The notes beneath the pieces are model-generated. The model had not been told where the DNA came from and searched no databases. It saw nothing but the letters and a program-made list of their open reading frames with translations. This document shows positions 8,549 to 18,182 of a stretch of DNA of 38,558 nt, piece by piece (the stretch's first letter is position 1; each line of letters starts with the position of its first letter). The position numbers and the translations under genes are program-made. The stretch is from NCBI GenBank assembly GCA_903933385.1, contig CAIZJW010000314.1, positions 1-38,558 of the forward strand, in the 5' to 3' direction. This DNA is from an uncultured Silvanigrella sp. (GTDB taxonomy: Bacteria; Bdellovibrionota_B; Oligoflexia; Silvanigrellales; Silvanigrellaceae).

Positions 8549-9780
8549 TGGACTTCCAAATAGTACTCAATTCCAATCCGTGGTTCTCCGCGGTCACCGA
8601 TTATAGTTTGCAGTTGGCGCGATTTGTTTCTGCGAAACAAACGTGCAGGGTTATTTATTGCGCGCCTGCTGGCAGTCTCGCTTTGCGCAAAGCCAATCAA
8701 TCATCGCTGCAAACAAACGCGCTGCCGTTATTTCCATTCACAATCACGCGTTTTTTTGCCGCTTGGCATGCACTTGGTGAACTTGTCAAAAGCCACAAAC
8801 CATCCGTTGTGTGGATTTTTGAAGGCCGTGAACACACCTTATGCGCCCTTCACAGACTTGTTCACAAAAAAACGTGGGCATCCACACGCCTTGTGCGCGT
8901 GAGAGGCCAGGCAGCCCCAGTGCGCTCAACTGCGTTGAATAAATGGGTGTATACCCGAGGAATATCCGGGGTTGCATTTGCGGCACAAGTCGTACAACAG
9001 CGCACTGAATTTTCTGTACCCGACAATCAGCAAAAGGTTCATCTTTATTGCACGGCAAAGCTCATGGAGCCGGCACTTTCAATTGACTCCGCTCCGCAGC
9101 AACTTGCGGTTTCGAGAGACTGGTCAATTGATTTTTCACAGCCCACATTTACTCTTGTAGGCCGCTACGATCCTGTAAAAGGACACGCGGAAACCATTGA
9201 AGCCCTCGCAATTGCCAATTTTAAACCCTACCTCAAAGAGGGGCAGTGGCTTCAATTGGTATTCTTGGGGGAGTCACAAAATGTTTCGGCAATTGATCTC
9301 TTTGAGAAGGCGCAATCGACCCTCGGCGCAACCGGACGAGCCCTTTCGAGTTCACGTTGGCTTGTTGAGGTCCCCGAGAAACGAATTCGTCTGCTTCTCA
9401 TCGACGAACGGGTTCGCGATATTGCCGTTTGGATGAGGCAATCAAGCTTCGGCCTCATTCCAAGTCTCGGGAGTGAGGTAATTTGCCGCGTTGCCGTTGA
9501 ATTTCTGCAACAGGGGACTCCTATTGTGAGCAGCAATGTCGGCGCTCTGGCGGAGGTTCTTCCGCGCAGCTGCGCTCTGATTTATGAACACAGTCGCGTT
9601 CAGGAACTTGCCAGCGCTCTGGAAAAAGCACTGGTGCTTTGCAACCAACCCGATGCACTTAAAATCATGCGCCGCAATGCTCTCGAGCAGGGGCGTCGAT
9701 TCGGTCCGGAGGGTTGGAACGGACTCATCACCTGGGCTCGCGCGCTAGAACCCTTTTGTGAAAGCAATCGCTCGCAATGA
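8548..9780 (+). CDS. Glycosyltransferase, GT4/group-1-like
   Basis: ATG 8548 overlaps the upstream stop (TAATG); FTLVGRYDPVKGHAETIEALAIA ... FGLIPSLGSEVICRVAVEFLQQGTPIVSSNVGALAEVLP. Confidence 0.82.
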   Translation: MDFQIVLNSNPWFSAVTDYSLQLARFVSAKQTCRVIYCAPAGSLALRKANQSSLQTNALPLFPFTITRFFAAWHALGELVKSHKPSVVWIFEGREHTLCALHRLVHKKTWASTRLVRVRGQAAPVRSTALNKWVYTRGISGVAFAAQVVQQRTEFSVPDNQQKVHLYCTAKLMEPALSIDSAPQQLAVSRDWSIDFSQPTFTLVGRYDPVKGHAETIEALAIANFKPYLKEGQWLQLVFLGESQNVSAIDLFEKAQSTLGATGRALSSSRWLVEVPEKRIRLLLIDERVRDIAVWMRQSSFGLIPSLGSEVICRVAVEFLQQGTPIVSSNVGALAEVLPRSCALIYEHSRVQELASALEKALVLCNQPDALKIMRRNALEQGRRFGPEGWNGLITWARALEPFCESNRSQ

Positions 9781-12700
9781 AGTTCATTAAAGAAGAACAC
9801 AGTCCTTGGTACAAGCGTGTTCTTTTCCATTGGGTGAGTCCGCTCATTTCGGTGGGAAGTCGTGAGCACATATCTGATCAGCATCTCTTTGAACTCAACT
9901 CCCGCGAAGACTCCGCGCAACGTGGCGAAGAATTTTTCTCTTCGTTGAAATCCATGCAACATTCATTAAACCACCCTGTCTTGCGAACAATGTGGTCGCT
10001 GCATAAAAAAACTTTCTATTTCATCAGTGCACTCGCTTTTGTAAATCTAGTTTTTGTCACAATGAACCCTCTCATCATTCGTGAGGTTCTGAAGGCTCTC
10101 AAGTCAACAGAACCAGTTGGGACGAAAGGATGGCTGCTTTCAGGTGCTCTGATGTGCAGCGCTCTACTATCAAATCTCAGCATCCATCACGTCTATCATT
10201 CTTCTCTGAAGCTAGGCATGCGAATTCGCGCCGGGCTCGTTGTGTCCATTTATAAAAAAGCCCTACAGCTCAACCCAGCATCCCGCGCATCTTCCAGCAC
10301 GGGAGAAATAGTTAACCTCATGGCCAATGATGCCGCGCGTGTTTACAACGTAGCAAGCATGCTGCATTCCGCATGGGTGCTGCCAGTTCAGACGCTTGTT
10401 ATTCTTATTGCGCTCTTCAATATCATGGGAAGTGCGACTCTCGCTGGTGTTGCGGTGATGTTCGTCATGCTTTGGTTTTCATCGCGACGAGCAAAAAAAA
10501 TGATGTCCGGACGCCGTCGACTGATGGAATTCAGCGATCAACGCGTCAGTTTGATGAACGAAATTCTCAATGGCATCCGAGTCATTAAGTTTTACGCCTG
10601 GGAAAAAAGCTTTATCGGGCGCGTGAGAAAATTTCGCACACAGGAACTCACTGAACTCAGCGGCCTCGCGCGTGAATCAGCTTTTGTAAACATACTCTTC
10701 CTCAGCACTCCAATTTTTGTGGGACTCGCTACATTTTCTGCCCATTTAGCGATCGGCGGCACTCTTAATGTTGAAGATGTTTTTAGTGCCCTTGCATTTT
10801 TCGGAATTCTTCGCCCCATCATGTCTCAACTGCCCATGACTTTCTCAGGTTACATCGATGCAGGCATTGCTGTGCGTCGTATTGAGGCGTTTCTCATGCG
10901 CGATGAATTCCCGGTGCGAAAGTCTCAATCAGAAATTGGCTGTGGAGAGATTCACATACGCGCCGGAACTGTTGAGTGGGCTCCGGGCAAAAGCTCACTC
11001 ATTTTACCAGACATTAAAATTCGCGCGGGCGAACTGGTTGTCATTCTTGGCCCTGTTGGCTCGGGCAAATCAACATTTTTGCATAGCATTTTGAACGAGC
11101 TCAACAATTCTGATCAGCTCATCGAAAGCTCGGGACGTTTTGCATTTGTTCCCCAGCTTCCCTGGATCCTCAACGGCACTGTTCGTGAAAATATTCAATT
11201 GAGCGATTTTGAAAAACCGCATGTCTACAGAAATGCAATCGCAGCCTCCTCGCTTGAAGACGATCTCTCCCAACTCGCTCTCGGCGATGAAACTGAAATT
11301 GGTGAGCGCGGAGTGAACCTTTCGGGTGGCCAAAAGCAACGCATTGCGCTGGCTCGAGCCGTATTTTCTGAAGCTGACATCTACCTTCTCGACAGCCCTT
11401 TGAGCGCAGTTGACAGCAAAGTTGGCAAAGAAATTTTCAGGGACTGCCTTCGCGGTTTGCTCTCGAACAAAACCCGACTTCTTATTACTCACAATGTTGA
11501 ACACACAGCTTGGGCAGATCGGGTTCTTTGGATTCAAGATGGTCGAATCAGAGAACTCTCAACCAACGAGATCGAAGCACTCCGCAAATCACAAACTCTG
11601 CAAACAGCAGAGCCCAGCTTGAGCACTCCAGGATTATCGCCCGAGCCACTTCCGGGTGAAGCCTCGAGCGTTAATTCACTTTCAACTGCAAACGAACAAA
11701 CTTTTAAAATGGCAACAACAGTTCCAATGACAGCACATCCTGCACAATCTCCTGCAAGAATTCACAATCCAAGTGCAGGTAGACTTGTTGTCGATGAAGA
11801 ACGTCAAGTAGGAGCCGTCGAACGCGCACTTTACTCAAACTATTTGAAGGAGCTTGCTCCAGGAAAAGCATTAACAATTCTTGCAACATTGTTTATTCTG
11901 CGAGAAGTCTTCAATGCCGGGAGTGACTCATGGCTCGCATGGTGGACCACACACAAATCACAAAGCATTAGCGTCTTCCTCCTTGTGCTTGCGCTGCTTG
12001 GTGCAGCGGCTGCAACCATGACCTACCTGCGCACCTTAATGACAGCGCGTGGAGGTGTAAAAGCAGCTGGGTCACTGCACGAACGCCTCCTCGACGGCGT
12101 GTTGAAAGCACCTATGAGCTTTTTTGAAAAGACACCCACCGGGCGCATTTTGAACAGATTTGGTAAAGACACTGAAGCAATTGATCAGCACATACCCAGC
12201 ACTCTCATGGAGGCCCTGGGATGCTTGTTCACCATTGGTGCAACTCTCACTTTCGTATCGCTCGCTACGCCAGTTGCGCTGCTTGCGCTTTTTCCTTTGG
12301 CTTTTGTCTATCTCAAAATCCAGCATTTATTCAGAGTGACCTCTCGGGAGGTCAAACGTCTTGAATCGATTTCGCGCTCACCGGTTTATGCGCATTTCTC
12401 AGAATCACTGGCCGGGGTGAGCGTCATAAGAGCATTTGACTGCACACAGATATTTGTTCGAGAAAGCATTCGTCGCTTTGAAGGCAACCAACGCGCTTTC
12501 TACACAATGATATCGTTGAATCGGTGGCTTGGTACCCGCCTAGAGTTTATCGGAGCGCTTGTGGTCGGCTGTGCTTCGGCTTCGGCAATACTCCTACAAG
12601 GTCAAATCACAACAGCATTTGCGGGTGTGTCTCTCACCTACGCCCTTCTTGTCACCGGTGCTCTGAATTGGGCGGTGCGCATGGTGAGCGAACTTGAAAG

Positions 12701-13535
12701 CAGTATGAATGCCATCGAAAGAGTGAATCATTATTCTGAGACACAGAGTGAAAAATGGGAGGGGCAGTCTCCGCATGCAGCTTGGCCCTCTGCTGGAAAC
12801 ATTGAATTCCGCCAACTCACACTTCGTTATCGACCCGAACTGCCTCCCGTTCTCGAGCGCGTGAGTCTTCATATAAAGGCTGGTGAGAGCATCGGGATTG
12901 TGGGACGCACCGGCGCGGGAAAAAGCACATTGATGCAAACTCTCTTCCGCATCGTGGAACCACCGGTAGGAACTGTGTTCGTCGATGACATCGATATTAC
13001 TACTTTGCCCCTCGAGACATTGCGCAGCCGAATTGCAATCATCCCGCAGGACCCTATTTTGTTTTCAGGTACATTCCGACAGAACGTCGATCCATTCGAC
13101 CAATATTCCGACACCGATGTGCTTTACGCACTCGAGAGATCTCATCTCTCGCAGGTCCTTGAATCTTTGCCACAGGGTCTGCAAACCATCGTTCAAGAAG
13201 GCGGATGCAACTTGAGCGTTGGCCAACGACAACAGGTTTGTTTAGCCCGGGCGCTGCTCCGCAAAGCTCGAGTCCTCCTTCTCGACGAAGCAACAGCCAA
13301 TGTTGATTCACATACCGACTCACTCATACAGGCCACAATTCAAAGCGAATTCTCAGGCTGCACAATTCTAACCATCGCCCACCGACTGAACACCGTGATG
13401 CACTGTGACAGGATCGTGGTCATGCAAAGTGGCCGAATTGTGGAATGTGAATCACCTTCGCGATTGATGGCCGACAAGCGAGGGGTTTTTGCAGGTTATT
13501 GGGCCGATGCCCGGCTTGAGCTCCCAGCGCACTGA
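9777..13535 (+). CDS. Full-length ABCC/MRP-type ABC transporter (TMD1-NBD1-TMD2-NBD2 in one chain)
   Basis: ATGA overlap with upstream GT; N-terminal WVSPLISVGSREHISDQHLFEL; NBD1 GPVGSGKST, NLSGGQKQRIALARAVF, IYLLDSPLSAVDS; TMD2 PTGRILNRFGKDTEAID; NBD2 GRTGAGKST, SRIAIIPQDPILFSGTFRQNVDPF, NLSVGQRQQVCLARALLRKARVLLLDEATANVD. Confidence 0.92.
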   Translation: MKFIKEEHSPWYKRVLFHWVSPLISVGSREHISDQHLFELNSREDSAQRGEEFFSSLKSMQHSLNHPVLRTMWSLHKKTFYFISALAFVNLVFVTMNPLIIREVLKALKSTEPVGTKGWLLSGALMCSALLSNLSIHHVYHSSLKLGMRIRAGLVVSIYKKALQLNPASRASSSTGEIVNLMANDAARVYNVASMLHSAWVLPVQTLVILIALFNIMGSATLAGVAVMFVMLWFSSRRAKKMMSGRRRLMEFSDQRVSLMNEILNGIRVIKFYAWEKSFIGRVRKFRTQELTELSGLARESAFVNILFLSTPIFVGLATFSAHLAIGGTLNVEDVFSALAFFGILRPIMSQLPMTFSGYIDAGIAVRRIEAFLMRDEFPVRKSQSEIGCGEIHIRAGTVEWAPGKSSLILPDIKIRAGELVVILGPVGSGKSTFLHSILNELNNSDQLIESSGRFAFVPQLPWILNGTVRENIQLSDFEKPHVYRNAIAASSLEDDLSQLALGDETEIGERGVNLSGGQKQRIALARAVFSEADIYLLDSPLSAVDSKVGKEIFRDCLRGLLSNKTRLLITHNVEHTAWADRVLWIQDGRIRELSTNEIEALRKSQTLQTAEPSLSTPGLSPEPLPGEASSVNSLSTANEQTFKMATTVPMTAHPAQSPARIHNPSAGRLVVDEERQVGAVERALYSNYLKELAPGKALTILATLFILREVFNAGSDSWLAWWTTHKSQSISVFLLVLALLGAAAATMTYLRTLMTARGGVKAAGSLHERLLDGVLKAPMSFFEKTPTGRILNRFGKDTEAIDQHIPSTLMEALGCLFTIGATLTFVSLATPVALLALFPLAFVYLKIQHLFRVTSREVKRLESISRSPVYAHFSESLAGVSVIRAFDCTQIFVRESIRRFEGNQRAFYTMISLNRWLGTRLEFIGALVVGCASASAILLQGQITTAFAGVSLTYALLVTGALNWAVRMVSELESSMNAIERVNHYSETQSEKWEGQSPHAAWPSAGNIEFRQLTLRYRPELPPVLERVSLHIKAGESIGIVGRTGAGKSTLMQTLFRIVEPPVGTVFVDDIDITTLPLETLRSRIAIIPQDPILFSGTFRQNVDPFDQYSDTDVLYALERSHLSQVLESLPQGLQTIVQEGGCNLSVGQRQQVCLARALLRKARVLLLDEATANVDSHTDSLIQATIQSEFSGCTILTIAHRLNTVMHCDRIVVMQSGRIVECESPSRLMADKRGVFAGYWADARLELPAH

Positions 13536-13574
13536 GACTACTGTGTGCTCACCGTTTGCCGAAAGGATCGCTCA

Positions 13575-14063
13575 ATGAGCCAGACCCCCTCCGATTCCGC
13601 ACAAACCTCCAATAAAACCAAACACAAAGCCTGGTGGGTGCTGGGGGCTCTCGCAGTATTGTCTATTCTCATGGCCGGACTCACCACCATCACATACCGC
13701 CAAACCGACGTGCATCTCGTACAGATGTACACTTACTTTAAGGACTTCGGTTCCAAGGGAACTGCCGAGTCATGTATCGATGAAGTCATCCAGTGGGTGC
13801 CAAAGTGCGACGGCATGAAGGCTCTGTGCGAAGGTGCCGTTCCGAGAATCATGGACAGCTGTCTTGCTGGCCAAAACCGCGCGAGCGAATGCGCAGCTCT
13901 CGCAAATCGCCCCGCCGACGCCCACTTTGGTTTCAAGGAATGTGAGGTACGTAAGCTTTCCCGCAGTTTAAACAAAGTTTGCGGAAATTCTTACAAGGCA
14001 CTAGATCTCCATTGTCGGGCGATCGGCTATCTCCCCGCATCAGTTGAGAAGTACGCAAAATGA
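13575..14063 (+). CDS. Hypothetical membrane-anchored protein with 8-Cys putative periplasmic domain
   Basis: One N-terminal TM (WWVLGALAVLSILMAGLTTIT) then a helical-looking domain with 8 Cys; stop overlaps the next start (ATGA). Confidence 0.65.
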   Translation: MSQTPSDSAQTSNKTKHKAWWVLGALAVLSILMAGLTTITYRQTDVHLVQMYTYFKDFGSKGTAESCIDEVIQWVPKCDGMKALCEGAVPRIMDSCLAGQNRASECAALANRPADAHFGFKECEVRKLSRSLNKVCGNSYKALDLHCRAIGYLPASVEKYAK

Positions 14064-14953
14064 CCGCAACATCAGAAGTCAGTTTAGAACCACCTATGCG
14101 CCTGTGGCGCGATTACTATGAACTGACCAAACCACGGATAACGCTTTTCTGTTTGCTCATGACCTTGGGCGGCATTGCCTTAGCACCACAGTCCATGCCG
14201 TGGCTGAAAGTCATTGCAACGCTCGTTGGTTCGGCTTTCTCAGTGGGCGCCGCCAACACGCTCAATATGTACTGGGAGCGCGAAACCGATAAATTAATGA
14301 AACGCACTGCGACGCGACCACTCGCAACCGGTCGCTTAGATGCATCATGGGCACTTCTTTTTGGAATCACACTCGCAGTGACGTCGGTGGCTGTGCTTGG
14401 ATTTTGGGTCAATTGGCTCACATCTGCATTGAGCCTTTTTGCACTTCTCTCTTATGTACTTGTTTACACACCCATGAAAAGAATATCGCCTCATGCACTG
14501 CTCATTGGAGCTATTCCGGGCGCAATGCCACCTTTGCTCGGCTGGACGGCAGCTACTGCAGAAGTTTCACTTCCTGGTCTTATTCTTTTTGCAATTCTTC
14601 TGATTTGGCAAATACCTCACTTCATCGCGATATCGGTTAATCACAAAGACGATTATAAGAGGGCGGGAATCAAAACCTGGCCTGGCGAGCGTGGAATGCG
14701 TCCGGCAACTGTGCAGGCCCTGCTCTATTCTCTTGCTTTACTTCCTGTGAGTTTGCTTTTGCTCCAAGTGGGGGTTGCCAGCTACGTTTATGGCATTACC
14801 GCATTTGCGCTCGGAGTGTGGATGATTCTCATGAGTGCCCGCGGATTCAATCCAACCAAGCACACACAATGGGCGCGTCAGTTATTCCTCGTGTCGTTGG
14901 TATATCTTCCTGTTTTGACTATTGGCCTCGCCATTGACGTTTTAATGAAATGA
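14060..14953 (+). CDS. cyoE/ctaB: Protoheme IX farnesyltransferase (heme O synthase)
   Basis: YYELTKPRITLFCLLMTLGG, NTLNMYWERETDKLMKRTATRPLATGRL, IAISVNHKDDYKRAGIKTWP. Confidence 0.95.
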   Translation: MTATSEVSLEPPMRLWRDYYELTKPRITLFCLLMTLGGIALAPQSMPWLKVIATLVGSAFSVGAANTLNMYWERETDKLMKRTATRPLATGRLDASWALLFGITLAVTSVAVLGFWVNWLTSALSLFALLSYVLVYTPMKRISPHALLIGAIPGAMPPLLGWTAATAEVSLPGLILFAILLIWQIPHFIAISVNHKDDYKRAGIKTWPGERGMRPATVQALLYSLALLPVSLLLLQVGVASYVYGITAFALGVWMILMSARGFNPTKHTQWARQLFLVSLVYLPVLTIGLAIDVLMK

Positions 14954-15900
14954 TTATTTCGCTTTCTCAATACACATATGAATACAAATCTGGGGTCAAA
15001 GCACTCGACGTTTCATCGTTAAACATTGCACTCGGTGAGACGTTGGCGCTTGTTGGCCGCAATGGCTCCGGGAAATCCACACTTCTGCATTGCTTAGCTG
15101 GAGTGTTTAATACCCGCACAGGAACTCGTCACTGCAGAGTTGCTGCGGAGAAAATTTCTCTCGTATTTCAGACGCCATGCCTCGATAAGAAACTAACTGT
15201 TCGAGAAAACCTTGTGCTGTTTGGAAAAGTATGGGGACTGAGTGCGCGAACACTTGCAAAAAACCTTGAGATCCTGACGTCTCTTCTCGATCTGAGTGAA
15301 CTACTCGATTGTATTGTGGGATCATTATCCGGAGGTCAGCAGCGTAGAGCCGATCTCGCTCGCGCACTTCTCTCTGAACCACAGGTGCTTTTTCTCGATG
15401 AACCTACCTCCGGTCTGGATATCGTTGCCCAAAGGGAATTTTGGTCGGTGCTTGCCAAAGCACGGGCTGCGCAACCGAATCTCACCCTCATTTGCGCATC
15501 GCATCATTCCACGGAACTGGGGCTTTTCGACCGCATCATTTTTCTCGAGCAAGGGCGCATGGAACTCGACCTTCCGCGTTCTCAACTTCTTAAGCAACTT
15601 CCTCCAGAAACGCTGGAAATTCACACCACAAATGGCTCGAATCTCTCACAGATTATCGAGAAAAAGCTTTCGCTGCGCCCCACGGAATTGATGCATGATA
15701 AATTGGTATTGCACTCCCACGACGCAACGAAATCGCTCGCAGAACTCAAAAGTGACAACGAAATTGATGCACTGATTGAATCGACAACTGTGCGTAAAAC
15801 CTTGCTCGCCGATGCCGTGTGGCAGAAACTGCTTGAACTTCCGAGCCGCGCTCGCGGTGTCAGCTCAGAGCTCGGTACACTTTCCGGGATCATTCCATGA
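14950..15900 (+). CDS. ABC transporter ATP-binding protein
   Basis: GRNGSGKSTLLHCLAG, SLSGGQQRRADLARALLSEPQVLFLDEPTSGLD, CASHHSTELGLFDRI. Confidence 0.92.
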   Translation: MIISLSQYTYEYKSGVKALDVSSLNIALGETLALVGRNGSGKSTLLHCLAGVFNTRTGTRHCRVAAEKISLVFQTPCLDKKLTVRENLVLFGKVWGLSARTLAKNLEILTSLLDLSELLDCIVGSLSGGQQRRADLARALLSEPQVLFLDEPTSGLDIVAQREFWSVLAKARAAQPNLTLICASHHSTELGLFDRIIFLEQGRMELDLPRSQLLKQLPPETLEIHTTNGSNLSQIIEKKLSLRPTELMHDKLVLHSHDATKSLAELKSDNEIDALIESTTVRKTLLADAVWQKLLELPSRARGVSSELGTLSGIIP

Positions 15901-16670
15901 AACTGACACAAACCTGGCAAGTGGCCGCCGCTCTTTGGCAGCGCGACATGCTCCGATTCGGCAAAGAACGTTCGCGATGGCTTGGCTTGGTGTCACAGCC
16001 GCTCATGTTCTGGTTTTTGATTGGTTTTGGTCTTAATAACGTTGTGACACTGCCCGAAGCAAACGGCAATTATCTGCAGTTTTTCTATTCGGGTTCGCTC
16101 GTCATGTGCGTTCTATTCACAACCCTCTTTGGCGCTATTAGCCTGATTGAAGACGCTCAAAGTGGATTTTTGCGGGCCATACTCGCCTCCCCTGCCCCGC
16201 GGCTGGGTATTGCGCTTGGCAAAGTTTCCGGACTTGTTACGCTCGTACTCGTGCAACTTGCACTTCTTCTGCTGTTCTTACCTTTTACCGGTTTGAGCTA
16301 CGCTTCTCTCAACTATACACTTCTCATCATTGCAGCAGTCGTTGGAAGCACATCATTAGCAGCTTTGAATCTGGGAGCAGCGCTTCTTATCAATTCCGTG
16401 CAAGGTTATCACGCCGTGATGGGGCTCATCCTTTTTCCTCTCTGGATTGTTTCCGGAGCGATGTTTCCAATTCCTCAAGGCGGTCTTCTCGGCACTCTCG
16501 CAATCATTAATCCCATGACCCATATCTCTGCTCTATTTCGCGATGCACTCATTCCGCCTCAAAACTTAAATCAATCTTTGATTCATTTTTCTTTTTTGTT
16601 CATCCAGGCCGTTGTGTGCGTGTGGTTCACAACAGCCATGACTCGCAACAGGAAGGCTCGTCATGTTTGA
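15897..16670 (+). CDS. ABC-2 type transporter permease
   Basis: Six-helix hydrophobic pattern; SGFLRAILASPAPRLGIALGKV and LIINSVQGYHAVMGLILFPLWIVSGAMFPI-like ABC-2 segments; overlaps the ATPase gene (ATGA). Confidence 0.87.
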   Translation: MKLTQTWQVAAALWQRDMLRFGKERSRWLGLVSQPLMFWFLIGFGLNNVVTLPEANGNYLQFFYSGSLVMCVLFTTLFGAISLIEDAQSGFLRAILASPAPRLGIALGKVSGLVTLVLVQLALLLLFLPFTGLSYASLNYTLLIIAAVVGSTSLAALNLGAALLINSVQGYHAVMGLILFPLWIVSGAMFPIPQGGLLGTLAIINPMTHISALFRDALIPPQNLNQSLIHFSFLFIQAVVCVWFTTAMTRNRKARHV

Positions 16671-17292
16671 AAAAATCGTAGAACGTTTCAAGCGTCAGCC
16701 TTTTTTGTGGGCGGCAGTCATGTGTATGCTTGTTATCACTGTGCTTACCCCACTCACTCGACGAGTTCCTCAACCACCGCCGGTTTTGGGCGAAGTTCCG
16801 CAGTTCACCCTGACGAATGAGAACAACCTACCGTTTGGCTCTCAACAGCTTGCCGGAAAAGCTTATGTTGCGAGTTTTGTTTTCACACGCTGCAAAACAT
16901 TCTGCCCAATTATCTTTCAACATCTCAAAAGTCTTCAGGAGCGAATTCAAATCGCGAAGCTGCCTCTTACGATTGTCAGTTTTACAGTTGATCCAGATCA
17001 CGACACGCCTGACATTCTGAAAACTCAGGCAACAGCACTTTCCGCAGACCCGCAAACTTGGACGTTTCTCACATCCGAAAGATCCACCATGGTCAAATTA
17101 GTGGAAGGCGGATTCATGCTAGGAATGGGTGAAGCAACAATGAGTGGTGAATTGATGGACATCGCCCATGCTCAAAAGCTTGTGCTGGTGGATGCGACTG
17201 GAAAAATCCGAGGCTTCTACGATGCCACTTCTGCAGGCATCGATGAGACGTTTGCGCGGGCTGAAGCCATTGCCGGCGAGTCATTCTTCTGA
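16663..17292 (+). CDS. SCO1/SenC-family copper chaperone or thiol-disulfide protein
   Basis: FVFTRCKTFCPIIFQHL (CxxxC), IVSFTVDPDHDTPDIL, DIAHAQKLVLVDATGKIRGFYDA. Confidence 0.9.
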   Translation: MFEKIVERFKRQPFLWAAVMCMLVITVLTPLTRRVPQPPPVLGEVPQFTLTNENNLPFGSQQLAGKAYVASFVFTRCKTFCPIIFQHLKSLQERIQIAKLPLTIVSFTVDPDHDTPDILKTQATALSADPQTWTFLTSERSTMVKLVEGGFMLGMGEATMSGELMDIAHAQKLVLVDATGKIRGFYDATSAGIDETFARAEAIAGESFF

Positions 17293-17434
17293 CCACTCAA
17301 TCACATTCCAACAAACTAGACTAAGCTCACCCAGCATCATGATTCAGATCAACTGAGCCAAGAAAATTTCTCAAGCGATTGTTTTGATGCGAGACTTGCT
17401 CACGTAAGCTGGATGAACTAGAGAATGCGCGCAA

Positions 17435-17457
17435 CGGGGTGAAAGTGTTCAACCCCG
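17435..17457 (+). promoter_or_regulatory. Hairpin in the actA leader
   Basis: CGGGGT-GAA / agtg / TTC-AACCCCG with one bulged base, about 30 nt before ATG 17487. Confidence 0.3.
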
Positions 17458-17486
17458 CCTAGTGTGTTTTCGTGTGTCAAACCCTC

Positions 17487-18152
17487 ATGAATGAAGGTGA
17501 TAGAGTGACACCCATTTTTCCGAAGTGGACCAATCAAATCCCAACAATGGTTGCGGTTGGTGCCCCAATTGCTCTTGTTAGTGTTGTTCTTTTCATTTGG
17601 TACTTTTTCTCCCCTAAATGGACGGATGTAGGCTACACGCCGAAGCAGCCTGTGGCGTTCAGTCACCAGCTTCATGCCGGACAAATGGGAATGGACTGCC
17701 GCTATTGCCACAGCACCGTTGAGCGTGCCGCTTTTGCTGCAATCCCGCCCACAGAAACATGCATGGGTTGCCACAGCATGGTTCAAGCAAAGAGCCCGCG
17801 CTTGCAGCTTGTGCGTGAATCGTATCAATCCGGTAAGCCAATTGAGTGGGTGAAGGTGCACATGCTTCCAGAGCATGCCCACTTCAATCACTCTATCCAT
17901 GTCAGCTCAGGTGTGAATTGCGCCTCGTGTCATGGTCGCATCGATCAAATGAAAGTGGTTGGTCAAACTCAACCACTCAGCATGGGATGGTGTCTCGATT
18001 GCCATCGCAATCCTACACCTAATCTCGTTCCCAAAGATCAGGTGACGAACCTGGCCTACGATCCTGCGAAAGAAGGTTACGTGCCAGAGAAAGATCCACA
18101 CCGCCAACGTGGTGTGAATCCTCCACAACACTGCTCTGGTTGCCACTACTGA
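17487..18152 (+). CDS. actA: Alternative complex III subunit ActA, pentaheme cytochrome c
   Basis: Five CxxCH sites: CRYCH, CMGCH, CASCH, CLDCH, CSGCH; first gene of an act-ordered cluster. Confidence 0.92.
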   Translation: MNEGDRVTPIFPKWTNQIPTMVAVGAPIALVSVVLFIWYFFSPKWTDVGYTPKQPVAFSHQLHAGQMGMDCRYCHSTVERAAFAAIPPTETCMGCHSMVQAKSPRLQLVRESYQSGKPIEWVKVHMLPEHAHFNHSIHVSSGVNCASCHGRIDQMKVVGQTQPLSMGWCLDCHRNPTPNLVPKDQVTNLAYDPAKEGYVPEKDPHRQRGVNPPQHCSGCHY

Positions 18153-18182
18153 ACAAAAGTCTTGAACCTGGGGAATGCACAC

